DNA from: an uncultured Lachnospiraceae bacterium
GTDB taxonomy: Bacteria; Bacillota; Clostridia; Lachnospirales; Lachnospiraceae
Assembly: GCA_910588865.1 (NCBI GenBank)
Contig: CAJUSJ010000004.1
Location: 1,644-65,643, forward strand
Reading direction: 5' to 3'
DNA: 64,000 nt
The notes below the pieces were generated by a model. It did no database searches. It worked only from the letters and a program-made list of their open reading frames with translations, and had not been told where the DNA came from. Positions 42,601 to 49,127 of this stretch are shown here, in pieces; the stretch's first letter is position 1; each line of letters opens with the position of its first letter. The translations under genes were made by a program, and so were the position numbers.

Positions 42601-45600
42601 CCCTGGAACATACCCGGGAACAGATTCAGCTCCGGGAGGAGCTGATCCAGGCCCAGCAGGAGCTGACCCAAGCCCAGCAGGAGCTTCTGTCCCTTGAGCT
42701 GGAGCGCGCCCGGGCAAGGCTGGACAGGGCGGAGGCCTCCGGTGAGGCTGTCACAAAAGGCATGTACCGGGACATGATCTCCGGCTCCCGGGACTTGGCT
42801 GACTCCTACCGTGACCAGATTGACGACTTAGAGGAACAATTAAGCCAGATTGATGACGAGGATTCCGCCCAGTACCAATCCCTCCTGGCCCAGATCGCGA
42901 AATGTGAGCAGTCCATCGCCAACTGCGAGAGACAGCAGGAGGAGTGGAATGACGCCATCAAGCGGATCCCCATTGACCGGATCAGCAAGTACATTTCCAT
43001 GCTCCAGAACATCAAGCAGGATCTCCAGAACTTCTTAGACCAGCAGTCCGCCATGGGTCTGGAGGCTTCCCCGGAACAGCTCCAGCAGATGATGTCCCTA
43101 TCCGAGGAGGAGATCAAGAAGCTTCTGGAACAGCAGGAAAAGCTAAAAAAACTTCTCTCCGAATATGAGTACGGTTCCGAGAAATTCCAGCAGACCAGCC
43201 AGGAGATCCAGGACATTGACAACCAGATCTCCTCCCTGATCCAGAGCCAGATGGAATACAATGAGGCTATTCTCCAGATGCCCTTAGACCATCTAAAACG
43301 CCAGTCCGACCTGCTGTCCAACGCCCGCTCTGACCTGGAGAACCACATCGCGGAACAGGAATCCGGCGGTATCTCTAAGACTTTAGAACAATACCAGGCC
43401 CTCTCCTCCCTTTCCAGACAGCAGTTGGAGAACCTGACCGCCCAGAAAGAGATGCTCACCGCCCTCCTGGACGTCTATGACCCGGATTCCACCAAGTACC
43501 AGGAAGTACAGGACCAGATCCAGACCATTGAAGGCTCTATCTCTTCCCTAATCCAGGAACAGCGCCAGTGGAATGACCAGATCCTGCAGATTCCCATTGA
43601 CAGGCTCCAGAGCTATGGGGACGCTCTCTCCAACACCCGCTCTGATCTGGAAAACGCCATTTCCCAGCAGGAAACCCAGGGGCTTGGCAAGACCCTGGAG
43701 CAGTATCAGGCCCTCCACTCCATGTCCATGAGACAGCTAGAAGCCCTGGGCCAGCAGAAAGCGGTCCTTCAGTCCGTGATGGAAGTCTATAACAAGGATT
43801 CCGACCACTACAAGGAGGCCCAAAATCAACTCCAGGGCATTGAGGATTCCATTTCCTCCCTGGTCCAGGAACAGATTCAGTGGAACAATGAAATTTTACA
43901 GATACCCATTGAGAAAATCCAGGATTACTCCAACTCCCTCTCAAACGCCAGGACAGACCTTGAAAACAGCATAGCGGAACAGGAAGCCAGAGGCGCGGGC
44001 AAGACCATGGAACAGTACAAAGCCATGCAGTCCATGTCCATGAGGCAGTTGGAGAACTTATCCAGACAGAAGGAGATGCTCTCTTCCCTGTTAGATGTGT
44101 ACGACAAGGACTCTTCCCAGTACACCGAGACACAGGGCAAGATCCAGGAAATCAAGAACAGCGTCTCCTCCCTTGTCCAGGAACAGGCCAGATGGAACCA
44201 GGAGCTCTTAAGGATCCCCATAGACAAGATCGCCAGCCAGTACGACGCTCTCTCCAACGCCCGGAAGGATCTGGAAAACAGCCTTTCCCTGCAAGAATCA
44301 CAGGGCATGGGAAAGACCCTGGAACAGTACCAGGCCTTCTCCTCCATTTCCAGGCAGCAGATCCAGTCTTTGTCACAGCAGAAAGAAATGCTGACAGCCC
44401 TCTTAGACGTATATGACAAAGACTCTGACATCTACAGCCAGACCCAAAGTGAGATCCAGGGAATTGAGGATTCCATCTCCTCCCTGATCCAGGAGCAGAT
44501 CCAGTGGAACCAGGAGCTGACCCGGATCCCCATAGACAAGATGAAAGAATACTCCGACTCCCTTGATTCCGTCAAGTCAGACCTTAAGGAATTTATGGAT
44601 ACCCAGAACGCCAGAGGCATCGCGGCCACGCCGGACCAGTACCAGCAGCTGAACGCCATCACCCTGGCACAGCTGGAGGCCCTGAAGTCAAGAAAAGAAA
44701 TGCTCACCCAGCTCATGGGCCAGTACAGCCAGGACTCTGACGCCTACAAGACAGCCTCCCAGGAGATCCGGGAAGTGGACAGCGCTATCCAGTCCTTAAC
44801 CCGGGATCAATATGAGTGGAACAAAGCCATCCTGCAGCTGCCCATAGACAACATCACTGACATCAACGACCAGCTGAACCGCTATACCTCTGTCCTGGGA
44901 GATATCCTCTCTGACTACGACACCGCCTTAAGCGCGGTGAACGGGGTATTAGATGAGCAGATCGACAAGATCAATGAGACCAGGGAAGCGTCAGAAAAAG
45001 CCTACGAGGACAAGATGAAGCCCATCCAGGATGAACTTGACCTGCTAAAGAAACAGAATGATGAGCGCTCCGTACAGCTGGCCCTGGAAAAGGCCGCCTA
45101 TGACCTTGACCGGGCCAAAAACCAGAAGACCACCCAGGTTATCCGGGATGGCCAGGTCCAATACGAGGCCGACGCCGACAAACTCCGCCAGGCTGGCGAG
45201 GCAAAGTCTCAGGCGGAATACAACAAGATTACCCATGACCTGGAGAAACAGTTGGAAAATCTCACTGAAGAGCGGGACAGCCTTCTGGAAGGATACGACA
45301 TCCAGATCGAGCAGCTGGAGAAAATCCGGGAGAAATGGTCCTCCATCACGGAGGAGATCAAGCTGGCCTCTGACCTGATGAAGGCCGATGAGATCTTTGG
45401 CACAGCGGACTGGAAGGACCAGATCCTCTCAGGAAATGACTCCGGCCTTTTCGATCCCTTCCAGAAGATGTACGAATCCATTTCCGCCCAAAAGGAGCAG
45501 ACAGAAAAACAGATCGCCTCCAACGAGCGCGTATCCCAGATGATGCAGCTCTTCGCGGAGCAGTATCAGAACGGCTCCATCACGTACTCCGAGGCCATGT

Positions 45601-47177
45601 CGCGGATTTCCCAGCTGACCGACGCCATGTCCGGCGGCTACTCCGCCATGGAACAGTTAAGCGGCCTGATGTCGTCTGACGGCATAAAAGATTTGTCCCA
45701 GATCACCGGCGACTCCGCCCAAAAGGTTTCCGCCGCCGCCTCTTCCCTGGCCCAGTACATGGACATGGTCCGGGAGAACAGCCAGTCCATCCAGGACTAC
45801 ACCGCCTCCTGGGCCCAGATCCAGGACGATATCGCGAAACGGCTGACAGACCTCCAGACTCCCCCGGTCTCCCAGGACGCCTTCCGGGAATACTTAGAGG
45901 CCGCGAAGACCAGCAAGCAGGAACTTGACCAGTATATCCAGTCCTGGGAAAAAGTCAGGGACAGCGTGGACGACCAGGTATCAGCGCTTAAATCCACCGC
46001 CGAGACCATGGACCAGTTCCGCCGATATTTAGAGATGTTCAGGGAAAATGAGAATGAGCTGGCAAAATATGTCCAGTCCTGGGGGACCGTCAAAGACAGC
46101 GTGGACCGTCAGGTAGAGGCCCTGGACAACGCCTCCATGTCCTTAGAGGAATTTCAGAAATACTTAGAGGCCGTAAAGTCCAACCAGGACGACCTCTCCG
46201 ACTACACCCAGACCTGGAGCGCCATCAGGGAGGATGTAAACCGCCAGGTAGACCTGCTGGAAAGCATGGACAAGGCCTTCTCTGATATCCAAAAATTCAT
46301 CGACACCGTAAAGGGCAACGAAAACGCCCTGGAACAGTACACCCAAACCTGGAATACGGTCAGAGACGGCGTGGCAAGCCAGGTCGCCGCCTTAGACTCC
46401 ACCTCCAGCGCCATGGAACAGTTCCGGAAGCATTTGGAAGCCTACCAGGCAAACGCGGAAGGAATCTCAGCATACACCTCCACCTGGGAAAAGATCAAAG
46501 AAAGCATCGCCTCCCAGGTGGAAGCCCTTAAGAAAGCCGCGGATTCCTTAGACGGAGTAAACAAACGCCTGACAGGGCTCTCGCTGGAAGAGCTGAAGCG
46601 CAGATATCCCGGCGCTTACGAACGGGGAGGACTGATCTGCATTCCCATTGGCGGCAATGTGGAAGACGACGGAAAAGGCTGGGCCGACGACAAGGAAAGT
46701 TCCAGATCCTCAAAGTCCGCCGCCGAGTCAGAGCTAAGGGAAAACTTAGTAAACGCTTTCGGCGACGCTGTCCAGGATATGGTCAGTACCACCGCTCAAA
46801 AGGCCTCTGCCCAAAGCTCTATTCCTGACGACGGCCTTGACAGCGGAAACGCCCCGGGCATGTCCGGCTACCGCCCCGTAAAGCCCGGCGATTTTCCCCT
46901 TCTCGACCTGATGTATGAAGCCATGTCAGACAATGAGGCCCAGGGAACCATGTTCACAGACTTAAGCCATATGTATGAGACAGCCTCTGGCAAGAACACC
47001 CTGGCCGGGATGATCCGGCTGTCACCCCAGCCATATCAGCCTCACAACAACACAGAAGTGTCTTTTAACGGCGACATTGTGGTTCAGGGAGTTCAGAACC
47101 CTGACGCCTTCGCCAAGGCCCTGTATCACCGGATCGAGCCGGCCATGAACCAGAATTTCAGCAAGATCTTCGGCTGA
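39600..47177 (+). CDS. Giant tape-measure protein, C-terminal part (2525 codons)
   Basis: The frame opens MIFKATSKSTGQTALDTN without a ribosome site, as expected if it is the continuation of the split 37636 gene rather than a new gene. Domains: a helical region with a possible membrane-like segment (about 90-125); a charged region to about 1100; six tandem repeats of about 104 residues (about 1120-1746), each starting IPID or similar and containing SLSRQQLENL- and QEMLTALLDVYDKDS-like segments; then five repeats of about 48 residues (SWEKVRDSVDDQVSALKST and relatives, about 2060-2320) and a short C-terminal domain. The repeats predict a very long coiled coil that would fill a long tail tube. 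Confidence 0.8.
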   Translation: MIFKATSKSTGQTALDTNFRSLKNFFTKQNLLSDFDMAAIADYNAQLAHVPAHVAINRTMADTSKEARMIVRNAHGGAVALDTLKKSSAAATMGIQALATAANVAVSWGISMLISGLYELSRVSDTVSQKAQDIGVSFNNTKSDIEGYKERISELQNVINDNGSSVEQITNARKSLLSIQDELISKFGDEQSAITLVTDAINGQVGALDTLTRNQWQEKLNEFTSSGFINNAGNFLDGYKDNVDRMIKEYGNYTARIDPSLSFELYYNPDPKYKEFEKLLTERFGVTVSYVDEGNGGVETFLDISGNAKEVYETLLNIQGLSNQFDFSDRFANHLQKLAIAAGDMSHKYSEFWDQYVLYQRVMTNQDSANYFKQLTDAGQTINQARLSGNQEEINAAAEKYSQILSEASANINDEYIVDYFNSMYPELQSIIKEWEFQTTIIPSVDLSWLKGKTEGEIYEMLETEGSQDGEQTFNYLLEKAQEYGICVGESAQQVEKLINLLKLWGIVQADITPPRTGGFGFPGFTAEQSKAIDDYQAKINTLRQALSSLQSGEKPGFTDLVQEFPELLGHSENLELAIKNLMGNSLNELYDTLGKSLPDDVKKDLEDMTSAAANLVPSLSQALSAVQKSYGIFHDFEDAMNSDGLTDSMLSSVGSLSASLNDMVAGFYAGIVSSEELYQALSEHYETDFTNYAKALFAKNQYNESFYTAMGMDSAETINTFKEHYGVDLENCKNYAMAKMRIEAQTLGKIKDGWQKYYNIQTKTFTKEYHELLGRNEQGDEAAGREALEILNKVRSYEKSLKALEDYDPNEMLKEASVSLGKIGSAASSAGKQEKQVTIETIDWVQRKSDALKDQHDLLSSLAEDETASYDKRVDALTQLIAMDKERANTAQRSAQSYREAWIEAIKDLQDQDIARIMVGLSDQEVTDIMKGLPEKEISRILELLHREDITKLMSENLNQQEYSSDDYGKDYANNLKEALNLFDQIKDKQKEALEIEQDSLEHTREQIQLREELIQAQQELTQAQQELLSLELERARARLDRAEASGEAVTKGMYRDMISGSRDLADSYRDQIDDLEEQLSQIDDEDSAQYQSLLAQIAKCEQSIANCERQQEEWNDAIKRIPIDRISKYISMLQNIKQDLQNFLDQQSAMGLEASPEQLQQMMSLSEEEIKKLLEQQEKLKKLLSEYEYGSEKFQQTSQEIQDIDNQISSLIQSQMEYNEAILQMPLDHLKRQSDLLSNARSDLENHIAEQESGGISKTLEQYQALSSLSRQQLENLTAQKEMLTALLDVYDPDSTKYQEVQDQIQTIEGSISSLIQEQRQWNDQILQIPIDRLQSYGDALSNTRSDLENAISQQETQGLGKTLEQYQALHSMSMRQLEALGQQKAVLQSVMEVYNKDSDHYKEAQNQLQGIEDSISSLVQEQIQWNNEILQIPIEKIQDYSNSLSNARTDLENSIAEQEARGAGKTMEQYKAMQSMSMRQLENLSRQKEMLSSLLDVYDKDSSQYTETQGKIQEIKNSVSSLVQEQARWNQELLRIPIDKIASQYDALSNARKDLENSLSLQESQGMGKTLEQYQAFSSISRQQIQSLSQQKEMLTALLDVYDKDSDIYSQTQSEIQGIEDSISSLIQEQIQWNQELTRIPIDKMKEYSDSLDSVKSDLKEFMDTQNARGIAATPDQYQQLNAITLAQLEALKSRKEMLTQLMGQYSQDSDAYKTASQEIREVDSAIQSLTRDQYEWNKAILQLPIDNITDINDQLNRYTSVLGDILSDYDTALSAVNGVLDEQIDKINETREASEKAYEDKMKPIQDELDLLKKQNDERSVQLALEKAAYDLDRAKNQKTTQVIRDGQVQYEADADKLRQAGEAKSQAEYNKITHDLEKQLENLTEERDSLLEGYDIQIEQLEKIREKWSSITEEIKLASDLMKADEIFGTADWKDQILSGNDSGLFDPFQKMYESISAQKEQTEKQIASNERVSQMMQLFAEQYQNGSITYSEAMSRISQLTDAMSGGYSAMEQLSGLMSSDGIKDLSQITGDSAQKVSAAASSLAQYMDMVRENSQSIQDYTASWAQIQDDIAKRLTDLQTPPVSQDAFREYLEAAKTSKQELDQYIQSWEKVRDSVDDQVSALKSTAETMDQFRRYLEMFRENENELAKYVQSWGTVKDSVDRQVEALDNASMSLEEFQKYLEAVKSNQDDLSDYTQTWSAIREDVNRQVDLLESMDKAFSDIQKFIDTVKGNENALEQYTQTWNTVRDGVASQVAALDSTSSAMEQFRKHLEAYQANAEGISAYTSTWEKIKESIASQVEALKKAADSLDGVNKRLTGLSLEELKRRYPGAYERGGLICIPIGGNVEDDGKGWADDKESSRSSKSAAESELRENLVNAFGDAVQDMVSTTAQKASAQSSIPDDGLDSGNAPGMSGYRPVKPGDFPLLDLMYEAMSDNEAQGTMFTDLSHMYETASGKNTLAGMIRLSPQPYQPHNNTEVSFNGDIVVQGVQNPDAFAKALYHRIEPAMNQNFSKIFG

Positions 47178-47262
47178 CAGGCAAAAAGCGCTTTCCAATA
47201 CCGCCCCCGGGATTTTACAGATTCCCTGGGGCGGCAATTTTCAGAGAAAGGAGATCATGTTT

Positions 47263-47541
47263 ATGGATTACAATGAAATCGTCAATACTATTACCGCCAC
47301 CATCTTAAAACAGGTGAAAAAAGCCCTGGATACCAGATCCCATTCCGACAAAACCTTCAAGGCAAAGATCACCGGACAATCCGGCCCGGGAAAATATCAG
47401 ATCCTGTACTGCCAAAACTCCTATACCGTATCGTCCACCATCCCCTGTAACAACCAGGACACGGTGCGGGTCTGCGCCCCCTGCAACAACTGGCAGGATC
47501 TGTTTGTCGTGGAAAATATAACAGGAGGGAAACGGCTATGA
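47263..47541 (+). CDS. Small beta-rich tail protein, OB-fold-like
   Basis: The 92-residue protein starts at the second of two close ATGs (9 bases after AAGGAG; the first at 47257 is too near). After an N-terminal helix it shows the alternating pattern FKAKITGQSGPGKYQILYCQ and DTVRVCAPCNNWQDLFVV of a small OB barrel, as in baseplate spike or tail-tip proteins. It follows the tape measure and overlaps the next gene by ATGA. The functional assignment is tentative. Confidence 0.6.
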   Translation: MDYNEIVNTITATILKQVKKALDTRSHSDKTFKAKITGQSGPGKYQILYCQNSYTVSSTIPCNNQDTVRVCAPCNNWQDLFVVENITGGKRL

Positions 47542-47708
47542 ATTACACTGTCACAGACAACAACTATGACCGCCTTTTAAAAAAACCAGCCATAAACACC
47601 CAGCTGCTTATAAAAGAGAAAGAATGGGAACTGTTCGGCATCCACGAGATATCGGAGACAGAAATGAGAGACATGATTAAGAATATTGAGTCCAGCCAGT
47701 CCCCATGA
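47538..47708 (+). CDS. Small phage protein of unknown function
   Basis: The 56-codon gene overlaps the previous stop by ATGA, with CAGGAGGG in the end of that gene, so it is translationally coupled. The acidic helical peptide (ELFGIHEISETEMRDMIKNI near its end) has no recognised family. Confidence 0.6.
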   Translation: MNYTVTDNNYDRLLKKPAINTQLLIKEKEWELFGIHEISETEMRDMIKNIESSQSP

Positions 47709-47738
47709 TACCCAAGCCAATAAAACAAAAAAGAGGGC

Positions 47739-47767
47739 TTGCAACCCCCTTCTGAATATGTTATATT
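47739..47767 (+). promoter_or_regulatory. Promoter of the antisense RNA antitoxin
   Basis: TTGCAA, exactly 17 bases and TATATT. No open frame with a ribosome site follows, so the product should be a short RNA. Confidence 0.6.
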
Positions 47768-47773
47768 GGCTAT

Positions 47774-47865
47774 AGGAAAACAACCGCCCACAAAGTGGTT
47801 GACCTCCGCTATAGACTATAAGCCTACCTGCATCCGCCAAGAAACAAGGTAGGCTTATTTATTTT
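47774..47865 (+). ncRNA. Antisense RNA antitoxin of a type I toxin-antitoxin pair
   Basis: A transcript of about 90 bases is predicted between the promoter at 47739-47767 and the terminator hairpin at 47820-47856. It contains CCGCCCACAAAGTGGTTGAC, a folded motif often seen opposite clostridial holin-like toxin genes. It converges on and overlaps the 3' part of the toxin transcript, which is how known type I antitoxins of the RatA/SR type act. Confidence 0.6.
47820..47865 (+). terminator. Terminator of the antisense RNA
   Basis: AAGCCTACCT pairs with AGGTAGGCTT around a 17-base loop and is followed by ATTTATTTT. Confidence 0.7.
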
Positions 47866-47954
47866 CGCTTGTAATTCCTATCAATATAGGCAAGCAGCGC
47901 GACCAAAAAAGTACCGCCCAAAAACAACAGGCTTAATACCTCATATGTAGTCAT
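47859..47954 (-). CDS. Holin-like type I toxin peptide
   Basis: A 31-residue peptide is encoded from the ATG at 47954 after GGGGAGGTGG. It begins MTTYEVLSLLFLGGTFLVAL, a single membrane helix, and ends with a basic tail DRNYKRK. This is the form of the putative holin-like toxin family (Hol_Tox), small peptides that damage the membrane when the antisense RNA is absent. Its own promoter is at 48027-48055. The gene is hidden between tail genes on the opposite strand. Confidence 0.78.
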   Translation of the reverse strand: MTTYEVLSLLFLGGTFLVALLAYIDRNYKRK

Positions 47955-48026
47955 ATGCACCACCTCCCCTCTTTTGCAAGTTTAGGGAGGCTTACCACCT
48001 TGTAACACGGTTGTTTCCTGTTTCAT

Positions 48027-48055
48027 ATCATAGCATATCTCCCTCTATCCGACAA
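48027..48055 (-). promoter_or_regulatory. Promoter of the holin-like toxin
   Basis: On the minus strand TTGTCG, 17 bases and TATGAT, about 75 bases before the toxin start, leave a long leader that could fold and delay translation. Confidence 0.55.
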
Positions 48056-48142
48056 TCTTTTTCTCACCTTATGTCCCCTCCAGATATCCGCCCACTCCCC
48101 ATGGACGAAATCATCCCCCTTAAACTAATTCCGCCCACTTCC

Positions 48143-48168
48143 CATGGGCTTTCTTTTGTTTACATAAG
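48143..48168 (+). promoter_or_regulatory. Candidate phage-polymerase promoter, copy 3, with leader hairpin
   Basis: CATGGGCTTTC followed by TTTTGTTTACATAA stands 80 bases before the tail-tube start. Right after it GAGAGCG and CGCTCTC form a hairpin that would cap the transcript's 5' end. A partial copy of the left half (CCGCCCACTCCCCATGGAC) precedes it at 48089. Confidence 0.6.
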
Positions 48169-48222
48169 AGAGCGGGAAACCGAGAACGCTCTCCAATAAA
48201 AAATTTTTAGGAGGAAACAAAT

Positions 48223-49011
48223 ATGAGCTTTAATCTGAACAACTTTTTAATCGACAGGGTAAGACGAGGCACCATGTTCAGCGATACTACCGGTGAGGCC
48301 ATGTGGTCCATCACCCAGATCAAGGACGCCTCTCTCAACATGTCCAGCGAGACCGCCGACGCCACGGACGCCATCGGCAACGTTATCACACAGTTCGACC
48401 GCTCCAAGAACGCCGAGTTCTCCGGCACCAACGCCCTGTGGGATCTGGGACTTTCCGCCGCCCAGTTCGGCAGCGAGAAAAAGGTCGCGAACGCTGGCGA
48501 CGTTATCCGGGTTCCCGCCTACGAGCAGCTTCCGGTCAGCGGAGGGAAAGTCACACTGTCCCATGTGCCCGCCGGAACCACAGGAGCGGAGATCAAGTAC
48601 ATTTACGCCTTAAATGACGACTCCACACTGGGAACCAAATACACCCTGGGCGCTTCCGCCTCCGCCGCGGAGTTCACCCTGGACGCGGCCACCAAGACCA
48701 TCACCGTCCCAACCGGTGTCACCGGCAACATCGCCGTGTTCTACGATTACGACGCAGAGGATGCCATCATGCTCCAGAACAACGCCTCCGAGTTCCCCAA
48801 GGCAGGCAAGTTCATGCTGGAGGTAATCGGCAAGGACACCTGCGACAAGACCGCCACCTATGTGGCCTACATCGTGTTCCCCAACGCCAAGCTGAAGACC
48901 GATATGGACTTAAGCTTCACCACAGACGGCGGCCACCCCTTCTCCATGCAGATGATGCAGGATTACTGCGACTTAGAGAAGAGGCTGTTCAACATCTATA
49001 TCGCGAAGTGA
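48223..49011 (+). CDS. Major tail tube protein (predicted)
   Basis: The 262-residue protein starts MSFNLNNFLIDRVRRGTMFS with a perfect AGGAGG 9 bases upstream. It is beta-rich and contains an inserted Ig-like segment (IRVPAYEQLPVSGGKVTLSH to about residue 170). Codons are strongly biased to C-ending ones, more than in neighbouring genes, as for a very abundant protein. It has its own candidate phage promoter and a leader hairpin, and a hairpin after its stop. All this fits the repeated subunit of the tail tube. No sheath gene was found. The family is inferred, not recognised directly. Confidence 0.6.
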   Translation: MSFNLNNFLIDRVRRGTMFSDTTGEAMWSITQIKDASLNMSSETADATDAIGNVITQFDRSKNAEFSGTNALWDLGLSAAQFGSEKKVANAGDVIRVPAYEQLPVSGGKVTLSHVPAGTTGAEIKYIYALNDDSTLGTKYTLGASASAAEFTLDAATKTITVPTGVTGNIAVFYDYDAEDAIMLQNNASEFPKAGKFMLEVIGKDTCDKTATYVAYIVFPNAKLKTDMDLSFTTDGGHPFSMQMMQDYCDLEKRLFNIYIAK

Positions 49012-49067
49012 CACCCCAGACACAGCGGTCACTGCCCTACAGGATAGCGGTATAGGCCAGGCCAAGT

Positions 49068-49097
49068 GGCGGCAGGCTCCCAATCGGACCTGCCGCC
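49068..49097 (+). terminator. Hairpin after the tail-tube gene, partial terminator
   Basis: GGCGGCAGG pairs perfectly with CCTGCCGCC over a 12-base loop, but only CGCTTCT follows. It may reduce read-through or protect the 3' end of the tube message. Confidence 0.55.
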
Positions 49098-49127
49098 GCT
49101 TCTGAAATTCAAAGAGGTTCAAAAAAT

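Noticed and set aside
42806..44716. Several minus-strand frames of 100-230 codons opposite the coiled-coil repeats
   Set aside because: They repeat with the same period as the tape-measure repeats, are Ser/Cys/Trp-rich and lack start signals. They are shadows of the repeat DNA.
21804..49011. Contractile (R-type) tail with sheath and baseplate wedge genes
   Set aside because: No sheath-sized gene with a matching pattern, no LysM/gp25/gp6/gpJ-like genes. Non-contractile architecture fits better.
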